From Achatina immaculata (lineage: Eukaryota; Mollusca; Gastropoda; Stylommatophora; Achatinidae), in contig CM019701.1 of NCBI GenBank assembly GCA_009760885.1, positions 19,203,130-19,267,129 of the forward strand: a DNA stretch of 64,000 bases. The letters are read 5' to 3'. Positions within the stretch are counted from its first letter, which is position 1. Every line of letters starts with the position of its first letter. The position numbers and the translations under genes were made by a program. Shown here in pieces: positions 21,781 to 33,329 of the stretch. The notes under the pieces were generated by a model, which was given only the letters and a program-made list of their open reading frames with translations, did not search any database and had not been told where the DNA came from.

Positions 21781-22580
21781 TACGTGAGCGAGCAAGCTGA
21801 AAAAGCAACTGACGAAACAAACAAGGCAACTGAAATATGTATCAATCAGAAAAAAATGGAAGAAGTGGAGAGTTTTAAATATCTTGGATCATTACTAACT
21901 AATAATGGAGACACAATGAAGGAAATTAAAAGGGGGATAATCTATCACGCTTCAGAAAGTAACACAACTAAATAAGCTGTGGAGAGGGACAGACTAAAAT
22001 AAGATTTGTAAGGGAATGCACCTTTCCTATCGCATCATATGCCTGTGAGACCTGGACACTTAACAAAACAGCTGAGAAACACACGTATTCCTTTGAATGT
22101 AAATGCTACAGAAGAGTCTTTCAAATATCATGGACGTAAAAAAAGAACATATATATCCTCACTACTACTATGGAAATCAATGGTTGAAAATCACCAAAAC
22201 CATAGCAAACAAGCTGAATTATTTGGAGACTCAATGTTTACGAAGAATTAGGAAAATGCTTTGACCAAACACCATAAGAAATAACATCTTGTTGGCAGAA
22301 ATGTAGATGAAGCCACTGACAGCACTTATTGAGGAAAGACACTGGCGATGGTTGGGACATGTGCTCCTAATGACTGACAACTCACTAGCAAAAATAGCAC
22401 TAAGATGGACACCACAGGGGAACAGAAGTAAGGGTAGACCAAAAGAGACATGGAGAAGAACAACAGAGAGGTTGTTGATCAGTAGAAGGCTTACCTGGGC
22501 CAGAGCAGAAAAAAGGCAAAGGACAGGCATTTTTGGAAAACCATTGCGGAAGCCCCATGTGCCCTGGGCACTTAAGGTTC

Positions 22581-22620
<40 letters not shown>

Positions 22621-22925
22621 ATACTACAAGAACTTAATATTAAAGAAAGTTGGCTAGTAAAGAGGATTAAACAGAGAAAACTTTTAAAATGTTGGACACA
22701 TTAAACATCATGAGAATTTAGAGAAGACCGTCTTGGAAGGATACATAATAGGAAAAAGAAAGAGAAGAAGACCAAGACGAAGATGGCTGCAAGACATCAT
22801 TGATTATCTGCAAAAAATGGATGCATCATCAGCAGCGTATCTTGCTTACAACAGAGAGACCTACAGTAGAGCTGTTATGGAAGAAAGTTCTGCAAGGGAC
22901 ATGCAAATGACTGACTGACTGACTA
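21781..22925 (+). mobile_element. LINE-c copy interrupted by a nested LINE-a
   Basis: The outer element: 21781-22154 (EVESFKYLGSLLTNNGDTMK, MPVRPGHLTKQLRNT-like shifted frame, NVNATEES) resumes at 22628-22925 (GKRKRRRPRRRWLQDI, LAYNRETYSRAV, (GACT)n tail). The inner LINE-a spans 22169-22616: LEERHWRWLGHVLLM-like, ALRWTPQGNRSKGRPKETWR, RAEKRQ, GGCACTTAAGGTTCAGG, (GA)n. An imperfect duplication ATCC(TC/A)ACTAC flanks it (about 22155-22168 and 22617-22627). Confidence 0.82.
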
Positions 22926-24085
22926 GGCATTAAAATTCCCCGTGTTGTACCCTAGACTTGGGAACATGCCTGGGAAGGAAAGAATACTATCAATTTACTC
23001 TTCCAATCATGATCGTAAAAGGCAACTACGGAGGGTGCGGCATATGGCTAAGCAGCCTTATCCGGTTAAAAAAATACGTTAATTACGAAAACGTGAACAA
23101 AAGCTCAACAAAATCGGAACTTGGAAAGATCTGGAAACAGCTGGCGAAGGAGTCTTGAAGATAAAAAGACAAAATATGGAGACGGATAGAAGAAACAGGT
23201 CAAAGCAAAAATAAATAAAAAGCCCTTGTTGATGGACTATTCCCGAAATAAGGATAAAGAAGGTGAAGAAGGAAGGAATGAAGAAATAAAATAATATTAC
23301 TGACAGTCATACATATGACTGTACCTGATATAGTCTGAATATTTATGACTGAATGGGTGAATGAACATGATTGCCGTATGTTCTTTCGTTGATCATAATT
23401 ATTTCTTGAAGTTTATGGAGGTCTGTCGTAACTCTGCGTGATTAATAGTCAAGAACTACATGGGTCAGTATCTTGGGGGGGGGGGGGTGATTAGAAACAG
23501 TTTACAAAACAGAACAATAACGGATCACTATCCGTAACCAGTATCATTACAGAAAGGGATTCTGTTATTTTTAAACTGTAATGAAATGAATCATCATATA
23601 AGGGAAACGTTTGATAGGAACTTAACCAAGGTGGGACAAGAAAGAAAACTGACTAAAAGATATATAAATCAATTCTTATAAGCTATTAAGAAAGTATTTC
23701 TACCGTCATTGTTTTTTAAGTTTTTAAAATTAGTTCTTGTTTCAGTTCAATAAGTCCTTGAGTTGTAAGGAATGTATTCTGCTTGAAAAATAATTGTTTA
23801 TACATTATTATATAATTTTATTGTGTGTATTCAGTGGAATGTATGTTGAAGGCAGGAGATTTTGAGTCTGATTCTGTTGTGGTTAGTGATAAAAGCAGAC
23901 TGTCTATTTCCAAAACACTGAGGGGTTACGGACTCGACTAAGCTTGAGACTATGATGAAATGCAACTTTTGCCTCCCACAAATTTAGGAAACACTGTTTG
24001 TCTCTATCACTGTTTGTCAGGAGTTGATACAACTGCTTCTGTTATTAAAATATTTCTATCCGACAATGTCCTGTCCTTTCGAGAG
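22926..24085. other. Gene A intron 1 stretch, unassigned
   Basis: Contains ATGATCGTAAAAGGCAACTA and GGCTAAGCAGCCTTATCCGG (22990-23070), reminiscent of LINE leader sequence, and a G run at 23475-23487. The rest is AT-rich with no recognised motif. Confidence 0.4.
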
Positions 24086-24094
24086 CTTTACAGT

Positions 24095-27000
24095 CATCAT
24101 CATCATCATCAGGTGCCGTGCCGACTGGCATTGGCTATTATGCTTCTCCAGAGTACCCGATCCTTCATGCAGGCCATCAGATCAGTTGGTGATCTCCTTT
24201 CACACCATCCCGTCAGATTTTCCAGTATCATTTCTCTTGGTCTTCCTCTTGATCTTCTTCCTTCTATTTTTCCCGTTGTTATAATATTTTCAATGCCCCC
24301 TCTTCTCATTGCATGTCCTATGAAAGTACATTGTCTCTCTCTTATCTTTTTGACAAGGATTTTTGTCTCCAGCTCTTCTCCTACATTCTTCATTAGTTAT
24401 TTTTACTGTCCAGGGGATTCGCAACATTCTTCTAATAAACCACATTTCTGCTGCTTCCAATGATTTTTGTGCAGACTTGACTATTGTCCATGATTCACTT
24501 CCATATAACAAGATAGGTTCAATATAGCATTTTAGGACTCGTTTTCTAACATTCATTGATAAAGATGTGTTAGCTAATATGTTTCTCATTAGCTAATATG
24601 TTTCTCATTCTCTGAAATGCAGTCTTTGCTTGGCCTGTTCTGTTCCTAATTTCTGTTCTGCATTTCCCATCTGAAGTTATTACTGCTCCAAGGTATTTGA
24701 ATTTCTGCACCTGCTTTAGAATAGTTCCGTTTAATTTAATACTGCATGCTGGTGGATTCTGTTTCTTAGATATAACCATAGTCTCTGTCTTTTTGATGTT
24801 CAAAGTAAGGCCTTTCTGTTCACTTTCTTTGGCCACTTTATCCAAGAGATTTTGCAGGTCTTGTTAGTTCTCAGCTATCAGTACTGTGTCGTCAGCATAC
24901 CGAAGGTTGTTAATATTGTATCCTCCAATTTTTATGTCTTGTTCTGTGATGATTGTTCTCAGAATATTCTCGCTATACAGAGAAAAAAGGTCTGGAGATA
25001 GTACACATCCTTGTCGCACCCCTTGTTTTATAGGTTGATATTTTCCAATCCTATTTTCAACTCGAACTGCTGCTTCTTGCTGCCAGTATAGATGTTTTAC
25101 AATCCTCAGGTTTTTGCCGTCTATATTGATGTCTTCAAGCATTTTAATAATTTCGTTATGTTTCACCTTGTCAAATGCCTTGGTGTAATCAATGAAGCAT
25201 AAGTAGAGATCTTTCTGTAATTCTAAAGCTCTTTCTGTTAGTGTTCGTAAAGCATAAATGGCATTGTGTGTTCCCTTTCCTTCAACAAATCCAAACTGTT
25301 CATCTGCTATTTCCATTTTTTATCTTTTTCCTTGTTCTTCTCATAATTATTCTCAGAAGTAGCTTCGTTATGTGACATGAGAGGCTGATAGTCCGGTGGT
25401 CGTCACATTCCTTTGCACCTGGTTTCTTTGGTAGTGCTATAAACGTGGATTTAATCAGGTCACTGTTGTAAATGTCATTCAGTAACTTGGTTTTTATTTT
25501 TATTCCTGTCTCCTCTAGTGCCTCTATTTCTTCTATTGTTATATTATCAGGCCCAGTCGCTTTTCCTTTCTTCATTTGTTTGATGGCATCTATGATTTCA
25601 TCTTCAAGTATTGGCGGTCCATCACAGTTTTCAGTATCTGGTGTTAATTCTGGTCTTTCTCCTCCATATAGCTCACCGATATACTCTGTCCACCTGTCCA
25701 CAATGTCTTATTTTCCCATTAACATTTTACCTTCTTTCGATTTCAGGCATCCTGTGGTATATTTTGTTTTCCTGCCTGTGAGTTCACTAATTGGTTTGTG
25801 CATGTTTTTGCTGTCTTTATTATGAGAGTCCTCTATCTGTCTGCACTGTTCATTCAACCACACTTCTTTTGCTTCTCTGCATTTGCGTCTGATTTCTTTA
25901 TTTATCTTGCTATATTTTTCCTCGTTATTTTTCCTCCTCCTCCTCTTGTCCATCAGTCCTAAGATGTCGTCTGTCATCCATTTAGTTTTAGAGGCTTCTT
26001 TTTTCGGTAGTATTATCTCCTTAACAGTTTGGTGGATAGAATCTCTTAACATTTCCCATTGTTCATCTATACTATTTATCTTTGCTATTGCATTGTATCT
26101 ATTTGTTATAATAACTTTGTATTGTTCTCGCAGTTCTTGGTCATTTTTAAGAAGTTCTGTATTCAGTTTGATGTTTCTCACTTTTCTGCCTGCTTTCTTT
26201 AGCTTTATTCTAACTTTTCCACAGAGTGGATCATGGTCACTATTGCAGTCAGCTCCTGGCATGGTTTTTGTCAGTAATGCATTGCGGAATCGTTTGTTGA
26301 TTAATATGTAGTCTATCTGGTTAAATGTCTTTTTGTCTGGGCTGCACCACGTTGCCAGTCTTCGAGGATATTGTTTAAACTAGGTGTTTCCTACAACCAT
26401 GCTGTGTATTCTTGCCCATTCAAATAATTTATAACCTCTGTCATTCCTCTCCCCCAGTCCATAGTCACCAACGATGTCTGAAGTTCTTCCTTTACCAACT
26501 TTGGCATTAAAATCTCCCATGACTATAGTAACTTCATGTGACTTTGTGTGTTTTAGTGCTGTCTCTATGTCATTATAAAATATCTGTACATCTTCTTCAG
26601 AACTTTCAGATGTTGGAGCGTACACTTGTATAATATTTATGTTTACTGGTTGTCCTTTCAGTGGGGCTAGCAGAACTCTGTCCGAGATGTTCAAATATCC
26701 TACAATTGTCCTTGCCGTTTGTTCATCAAATATAATTCCTACTCCTCGTTCATGTTTCTCACTTACTGAATATATTATTGTATATTTATCTGAGTTTATC
26801 TTCCCTGCACCTGTCCATCTAACTTCACTCATTCCTAATATGTTTATCTTCATCCTTTCCATTTCCAACTTTACGTTTTCTAATTATCCAGCCTGGAATA
26901 AAGTTCTAACATTCTATGTTGCTATTCTGAACTTGTTAGTTTTGCCACCAGTAGCTTGATGACGATCTGGCCTCACCTGTGGCTCGTGAGCTGCTCTACC

Positions 27001-27362
27001 AGACGAGGCTGTTCCAGAGGAACATCCATTAACGTCGTTCATGATGAATCGATTATTCTGTTCAAGCATAACTACTCTTGGGAAATACAACAGTGGTTTC
27101 CCGTTGCCTTCTGTCGGTTTGTGTACGAACTCTCCGCTAGCCTTTGGACTCCCTGTCCTACCCACAAGGCAGCGGGAGCGAGAGGTTTTAAGGCGCCTCT
27201 TACCCGCCACTGAGCACCTGAGGCACTTTATAGGAGTAGTAGAGCCACCTACTACCCCACCTCGCTCTCTGAGTCTACCGCCAGTTGGTACGCGCCTGCT
27301 TATTTGGAAACTCCTTATTCACAGGGATCCTCCATATCTGGAGGACTTTCACCATCCGCCAC
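24095..27362 (-). mobile_element. LINE-e: near full-length AP-endonuclease/RT non-LTR retrotransposon
   Basis: A 3268-bp minus-strand element in gene A intron 1, bounded by an exact 9-bp TSD CTTTACAGT (24086-24094 and 27363-27371) and ending in (GAT)n, an RTE-like trait. About 400 bases of 5' leader are followed by an AP endonuclease (ILGMSEVRWTGAGKIN, VIVMGDFNAKVGKGRTSD-like, WCSPD.KTFNQIDYILI in a shifted frame, GADCNSDHDPL). Next comes a linker (KWMTDDILGLMDKRRRRKN) and RT ([81 protein letters not shown]). The C-terminus reads FIGHAMRRGG and GRRSRGRPREMI. Catalytic YADD is intact, but stops and frameshifts (near 26300, 25705, 25310, 24855, 24580, 24340) break the ORF. Confidence 0.93.
24572..24610. 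repeat. 19-bp tandem duplication inside LINE-e
   Basis: TTAGCTAATATGTTTCTCA occurs twice in succession, duplicating the RNILAN codons and shifting the frame. A private mutation of this LINE-e copy. Confidence 0.85.
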
Positions 27363-27652
27363 CTTTACAGTATCGATTAATAAACTTTTTTTATTTTTAT
27401 TTATTGTTTTACGTATGAATCTTGTCATATTTATTCACAAACATTGTTTTGGAAACAAAAGCTTAACATATTATTTACGAGTATTATAGTCAGTCTGAGC
27501 TTGCTAGTTAGTCCTATAATGAGCTGAAACTTTTCACCTCTTCTTGACTATTCTGGGTAGGGGTGGATATAGCCAATTAATTCTTATTTTTTGGCAGTTA
27601 TTAAGTTAAAATGAGGGAGGGAAGAACTCCATACATTTTCTGCTCAGTGTAG

Positions 27653-27860
27653 ATCAGTGGTTGTTTCGGCCATGGATCGCCTTTCTTGCCCGAGGCCTTG
27701 CAGACCAACTAATTTAGACTAATGTGGACCACTCATTAAAAAAGAGCTATAAATAGAACCCAGGTTAAGACTTTGTTTAACTGAGCCAGTCTAGCTGATG
27801 GTTCGTGGATCCCCAAAATAACTTCCTTGATCATATGGGAGTCCCTAGACCCACTGGGTT
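27653..27860. mobile_element. Possible hAT-like remnant
   Basis: Starts CAGTGGTTGTTTCGGCCATG and carries GTGGACCACTC and GAGTCCCTAGACCCACTGG, phrases common at the ends of hAT-type nonautonomous elements. The terminal repeats are badly decayed and the TSD is unclear. Confidence 0.3.
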
Positions 27861-28325
27861 TATACCAAAATGGAGAAACTGTCGTGATGTAATGAAGAAC
27901 TGTATTGGAGTACCTTTCAGCTGAAAGTGTTGCTTCCATTAACGTTTATGCATCTAGTGCTGACGTGAGTAATGTGAGAGGTTGAATAATGAAATGTACA
28001 ATTTATAAGAAAGGGGAGGAAAGCAAACAATTACCGTGGTGTTTTTAGAAATATAAAAGATCCAAGACTTTTACAATTCTGAACAGAACTAGCGTCATTT
28101 TGGGGAGAAAATATCAGGATTGAAGTGACTATGTCTATTATATTAGAATTGAAAGGCAAATCCGTATTACTGATTTTCTTTCATGAAATTATATATTTTT
28201 ATGTTACTAAAATGGACAATTATTTTCAGGCCACCTTGTATATTGCTACGTAATAAAAATCTTACAATTCCTACACTTTGAAATTACACATTAATCCTGC
28301 CTTACTATTAAAACCATCAACATAC

Positions 28326-28398
28326 CAGAGAGGGAAGAGAGTCCACTGACATCAGCTAGCAACAAAGTCCAGACGAGGAAGATCAATTCCAAAATCAT
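28326..28398 (-). CDS. Gene A exon 1: signal peptide of EGF / F5-8C surface protein
   Basis: First coding exon of gene A. The ATG at 28398 opens 24 codons (MILELIFLVWTLLLADVSGL, then SSLS) that form a clear hydrophobic signal peptide. A donor GTATGT follows after one base of codon 25 (phase 1). That split base G joins the next exon at 20239 to give Gly, followed by Cys-Thr-Thr-Gly-Trp-Phe-Gly. Two other ATGs lie just upstream on the same strand. One at 28405 overlaps out of frame and stops quickly, and one further up opens an 11-codon ORF, so upstream ORFs may modulate translation. The whole gene (7 exons here, 1159 coding bases, 386 codons) encodes a secreted or membrane glycoprotein of the molluscan 'multiple EGF-like domains' type. 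The C-terminus lies beyond position 1, so a transmembrane segment or a phosphatase domain cannot be judged. Ligand unknown. Confidence 0.82.
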
Positions 28399-28475
28399 TT
28401 TCCATAAAATTTGCGGTTCCCTGGTAAGCCTCCAGCTATTCCTAGCTTCTGGCCGTATATGCAAAGCCGAAATCC

Positions 28476-28512
28476 ATGTGTTGGTCAGTCTCTTGCCTGC
28501 CTACATATATTT
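28476..28512 (-). promoter_or_regulatory. Candidate core promoter of gene A
   Basis: On the minus strand an AATATATG TATA-like box (about 28504-28510) lies about 110 bases upstream of the gene A start codon, and an initiator-like GACTGACCAA follows about 20 bases later. The same block (TATA-like box, GGCAGGC, AAGAGACT-ACCAAC) is conserved in the diverged second copy at about 31574-31610. That argues it is functional or that it was duplicated with the gene. No transcript evidence is available. Confidence 0.4.
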
Positions 28513-29260
28513 CTTCCTGCTTTACCTCTTGACAATAACAACCAAGTCTCTATTAGCACTCCTTAGAAGCATGAGTGTTATCTCGTTTCATCTGATAAAA
28601 AAGCGGATATCCTTATGAAAAAAACAGTCATTTAACTGAAATTAAAACAAGCCTGATTTATCTCCTCTGACCTTCTCTACGTGTCTTTCTTTATGAACTT
28701 ATATGATGTGAAATATTCTAAGTTGTTTCTCAATTATCTGGATAGGAGTCCGCTGTTTCCTTTCTCCGCCTTTGCTTGTTTTGATTACCTGTAAACAATA
28801 CGTGATTATACTGGAAGTGAAGGACTTGAAATAACGAACTCTCATCTTTTTATTCAGTTGAAGAACTAACACTTAATGGAAGAAACATGATTATGTAATG
28901 GCCTCATAATGATGAACTAAATACCAACCAGCCTCACATCGATCGTCGGAGAGGTGTAGTGGTTAGTTCACTCGTCTGTCATGCTGAGGTCGGTGATTCA
29001 AGTCTAGCCAAAGGTGACCCCAGCTTCAGGACTTGTGTAAGGGAAAGACGGGCAGTGGTGGTGCTGATAAATCGTTTTCTGGTGAGCCGTCACTTTATGG
29101 ACACTGACAGGATATCTAAGCACCTCAGTAGCATGATAAAGCTATGTCATTTCAAACACCAGTTCTATGCTGTATTCAGAAATAAATGAACACTTGTGTC
29201 TAGTCGGGGTGTATGCTAGTCTGAAACTCTGTACATCTATTTACAGTTTCACGTTAGCCT
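28480..29260. repeat. Segmental duplication, copy 1 (gene A promoter side)
   Basis: Shares with 31574-32460, in the same order, the core promoter block, the AAGTCTyTATTAG phrase, TT(A)CCTGGATAG-like junctions, GGACTTGAAAT, AAGAACTAACACT, a SINE head at 28950-29010 and the TATTCAGAAATAAATGAACA to TTTACAGTTTCACG end. Divergence is substantial, so the duplication is not recent. Confidence 0.7.
28948..29130 (+). mobile_element. tRNA-derived SINE head
   Basis: GTGTAGTGGTTAGTTCACTC is the A-box side and GGTCGGTGATTCAAGTC the B box. A matching head sits at 32277-32335 in the duplicated segment, so the SINE predates the duplication. Confidence 0.7.
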
Positions 29261-29295
29261 GTTACTGTCAGTAATTATAATACAATGCTCTAAGC

Positions 29296-29750
29296 CAGTG
29301 TTCCCCAGGCTTGTTCGGGCTGCCCCACGCCCCACCTTTTCTCCCAGGCCACATCCTCAGTCCCCCTTCCCCCCCACTTAATATGCGACTGGTACAATGA
29401 CCTATTAAACTAGGATATGCGGTACATAACTATAAACTTAAGCTAGCAAACCAATGTGCTTCATATTTAACAATATGGAGGAGTACATTTATCTCTCACC
29501 TACAACATTTATTTTCTCAACTGTTAACGTGATGGATGAATTTCATGTAGGGACAGAAGTTTCTCAACATCAGACTGAAAAGTGCCGTTTCATTTTCCCT
29601 CAACACCCCCTCCCCCCTCTTCTACTGCTCCCTTTTCTTCTACTACCCCCACCCCCACCCTTTTTCTTTCACCGCCCTCTGGTCTGTTCCAATTCCGACG
29701 AGAATGCGAGGAGAGGGGTGCGTTATTATCGCTCACCTTGGGAAACACTG
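29296..29750. mobile_element. hAT-type MITE
   Basis: A 455-bp element with terminal inverted repeats CAGTGTTCCCCAGG at the left and (inverse) CAGTGTTTCCCAAGG at the right. It is flanked by 8-bp duplications CTCTAAGC / CTCTAAGG (29288-29295 and 29751-29758, 7 of 8 matching). The TIR start CAGTGTTyCCC and the 8-bp TSD are classic hAT features. No transposase; C-rich interior. Confidence 0.82.
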
Positions 29751-30138
29751 CTCTAAGGTCCAAACTTTCCATGCTGTGAGGACATTTCCGCTCCCGTTAC
29801 CACAAATCACTAAATTTTATATCCCACCAGCAATATATACATACAACCGTATTTCAGTTGTCTTTATATCTTTATATAACTATAACTGTCCAGACTTTTC
29901 CTTGTCTACAGGAATTCTACTATGTGTGATAAAGGTCTCACAAACAGTTTGAAATTTAATTTACTTTTTATAGAAACTTATTGTGCCTGATTCTCAGAAG
30001 TTCTGAAAATGTTGTGCACATAAAAAAAAGGGAAGCAAACTATTCCAGCCTGCTCCGTCAAAGAAGCTCTGGATGTAAGTGAATATGGAGGTTATGAGTA
30101 ACACGTCGTGGATGAAAATTAGAAATGTGCCTATGGGC

Positions 30139-30571
30139 ATTCATTCATTCATTCATTCATTTGCATGTCCCTTGCGGAACTTTGCCTCCCTAACAGCACT
30201 CCTGTAGGCCTCTCGGTTGTGAGCAAGATGGCCTGCTGCTGATGCATCCATTTGCAGATCATCAACGATGACTTGCAGCCATCTTCGCCTTGGTCTTCCT
30301 CTCTTTCTTTTTCCCATTATGTATCCTTCCAAGACAGTCTTCTCTAGATTATCATGACGTTTAATGTGTCCAAAATATTTAAGTTTTCTCTCTTTCATCT
30401 TCTTTACTAGCCAGCCTTCTTCAATATTAAGTTCTTGTAGTATTGATATATTTGTTCTTTTTTGTGTCCATTATATTTGAAGAATACTTCTGTAACATTT
30501 AAAGGCATTTATGTGTTTCTCATCTGTTTTGTTAAGTGTCCAGGTCTCACAGGCATATGTTGCGATGGGAA
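30139..30571 (-). mobile_element. LINE-c copy (minus) with (TGAA)n tail
   Basis: Minus strand: KERKLKYFGHIKRHDNLEKT, VLEGYIMGKRKRGRPRRRWL, AAGHLAHNREAYRSAVREAK, FRKGHANE then five TGAA repeats. Truncated at CCCATCGCAAC. Confidence 0.9.
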
Positions 30572-30714
30572 ATGACACAGTAGAAATGTTTATTTTGCAA
30601 ACACACAGAGGCGGAACATAAATAATAATTTTCTTTGTTATAACGTTCTTCCCAGTTTTTGCTTCCTGTTTTATTCGCTCCTTTTAAGGGAATTAACAAT
30701 CGGCTTTGGTTTCT

Positions 30715-30715
30715 T

Positions 30716-30749
<34 letters not shown>

Positions 30750-31010
30750 CCATCGTTATGATCATCGTGTGCCGTGTTGGCGGTAGTGAACCACCAGTTT
30801 CTCCGGTTCCTTGCGCTGATGGTGCACTCGACCATACCACTCCTGCCCCCACTCTCTTATGTTATCATCTCTGTCTGTTTCTCAGCTTTTTTGCCTTCCA
30901 CGTTTTCCTCTTGTTTCGCCCTCAGTATGTTATTTATATCTTTTGATGTGGCCAAAGTATTATTATTATTTTCCTATTTCACTGAGCCGCTCGCGTTGCA
31001 CGGGAAGGAT
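30715..31010 (-). mobile_element. LINE 3' end with (GAT)n tail, and a LINE-b-like terminus
   Basis: The minus strand reads SGMVECTISARNRRNWWFTT, ANTAHDD then (GAT)n at 30718-30752, a LINE C-terminal style. At 30993-31020 a plus-strand CACGGGAAGGATGTAAGATG resembles the LINE-b terminus. The two may be independent fragments. Confidence 0.55.
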
Positions 31011-31573
31011 GTAAGATGTAAGAAACTAGGACGAAAGTAGGAACAGCTTTAACTAGCGCACATTTGCGACGTTTCGGTTTGAAGCTTAATCATACAAAAA
31101 ACAGCACAGGACGAAGAAGTAGAGAGAGGAGATAAAATATACATTCACGTGAATGCTACATAAAAATAAGAATGGGGGAAAAACAGAATAAAATAAAATA
31201 AATGGAGCACTTTGCTGTGACATGTAAAAAGCTGTGACTTATAAGAGACTGTGTTCCGAAGTGCGAGTGTAGAGAATGTTTAAATGGAGACTCATGATGT
31301 GTGATAGGTGGATCATAAAGTGGAAACGTGGGGGGGGGGGGAGGGAAGCAGAAGGGGAAGAGAGTGATAACAATGGTAATGTAGCCGGGAGAAGGTGCAA
31401 TAAGTGATTATATTTGGGACAGAGGGGTTGTAATCTGATGCTGTGAGGAGGTTCTGAACTATGTGTTACAAGTGAGAAAGGAGTGGATATTAGTGCAGAG
31501 GGAATATGACTGTGGGAGAGCAGAATGTTAGGTGCAGCTGAAGTGACTAATTTACAATATCGAATTGAATTTG

Positions 31574-32460
31574 TTGGTTAGTCTCTTGCCCGCCTGCCTA
31601 TATTTCTTCCCGGTTGACTTCTTGTCTGCGTGGAAAATTGGAACACTTCACAATGAGAATCAAGTCTTTATTAGATCTGCTTTCAAACACACGCACTTCT
31701 TACGTATCTCTGTGTATGTGATGAAAAGCATATGTTCCCTTGACAAAAGGGCGTTTTGTTAGACATTAGGCTTATATCTTCCTTAGTGAATTTTAAACTA
31801 AAACTTCATTAAGCGCCTTATTCTAAGATGTGCCCCCGATTACCTCATTCATTTGCATGTCCCTTGCGGAACTTTGCCTCCCAAACAGCAGTCCTGTAGG
31901 CCTCTCGGTTGTGAGCAAGATGGCCCCTGCTGCTACGTCCATTTGCAGATCGTCAACGATTTCTTGCAGTCATCTTCGTTTTGGTCCTCCCCTTTTTCTA
32001 ATTCCCACTATGTATCCATCCAATACGGTCTTCTCTAAACCATCATGACTTTCAATGTCTCCCCGATTACCTGGATAGAGAAAATTGCATAGTCTCCTTT
32101 CCTTGAAGACAAAAACACGCTTTTCACCATTTTAGGTATGCGATGCTGGACTTGAAAGAGGACTTGAAATCAGAAACTTTCAGCTTTTTTTTTTGTTCAG
32201 ATAAGAACTAACACTGAACGAAAGAAGCATGAATATATAATGGCACCACAACAATGAACAGTTCGCTTCACGCCTGAGTGGTGTAGTGGCTAGTACACTC
32301 GTCTAACACGCTGCGGTCGGTGATTCAAATCCAGGGGAGGCTCCCCGTAAATACTGTATTCAGAAATAAATGAACACTTAGATCTGTCTAGTAGGGGTGT
32401 ATGCTGGTCTGTAACTCTGTTTATTCAGTTTAACCTACTATTTACAGTTTCACGGCAGCG
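31574..32460. repeat. Segmental duplication, copy 2 (orphan promoter-like copy)
   Basis: Diverged second copy of 28480-29260. The promoter block is retained, but no signal-peptide exon follows on the minus strand below 31574. Interrupted by a later LINE-c (31846-32060). Confidence 0.68.
31846..32060 (-). mobile_element. LINE-c 3' end with exact TSD
   Basis: The reverse strand encodes residues like VLDGYIVGIRKRG, KTA..DL and HLAHNREAYRTAV, FRKGHANE. A perfect 12-bp TSD CCCCGATTACCT lies at 31834-31845 and 32061-32072. The insertion is absent from the paralogous segment near 28740, so it is younger than the duplication. Confidence 0.9.
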
Positions 32461-32817
32461 GCGACTGAAGTGGCAGAAGGGGAAAGAAGCAATGGGCTGC
32501 GAAGTGTTAATAAGTAATATTGGGCCTGATTCAACGTTCAGTATTTACTATTACTACTACTATTATTACTATTATTAATTTAAATGCGTATGGAATTACT
32601 TCAATAAAAATAGTGTAATACAAATGCGGGCATTTATTTATTTCTCCGTTCTTTCCAAATATGAAGACCCTTGATGAGAAACTTTAAATAAGTATTTGAT
32701 GAGCTTTAGAGTAATAGTTCTTGAGTTATCTCCTTAGCAAAAGATGTTGAAAGGAGATCTATACTGAAGAAAAGATATAAACCGCTGCTTTGTGACAGCT
32801 GCGTTTGTAGGATGTAT

Positions 32818-33028
32818 ATCGGATTCTAGGATGCAGATCTACCTCTAGGATATAGATTTGTCTCTAGGATATAGATCTGCTTTTAAGATATAGATCTCCT
32901 TCTGGTATGTAGATCTGCTTCTAAGTTATAGATCTCCCTTTAGGGCATAGATCTGCCTCTAGGACATAGATCTTCCTCTAGGATATAGATCTGCCTCTAG
33001 GATGTAGATCTAGTTCTAGTATGTAGAT
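32818..33028. repeat. Minisatellite, unit about 22 bp
   Basis: About nine imperfect copies of TCTAGGATATAGATCTGCC and variants. Confidence 0.85.
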
Positions 33029-33329
33029 CTGTGTGGGTAAACGCGTTGTTCCATACCCGGTGTAGTAATTCGCTTCCTTTTCCTCTAGAAATCATTCTAC
33101 TCATCAAGAAAGTTCAGGCATGCTCCCTCTCTACTTCCTCATCCTCATCATCATTATCATCCTGTGCGTAAACAGGATGACGAAACATTTCGGCTAATGT
33201 AACATTCACATGGAAAGCAAGCAAGTGAAAACGGTAAATGGACTAAAATGGAGTGCAGTTGTACCACAACTTATTAGCATAGTAATCAACGGAGCAACCA
33301 GACTAGACAGGATAGTTATGTCAAAGATA

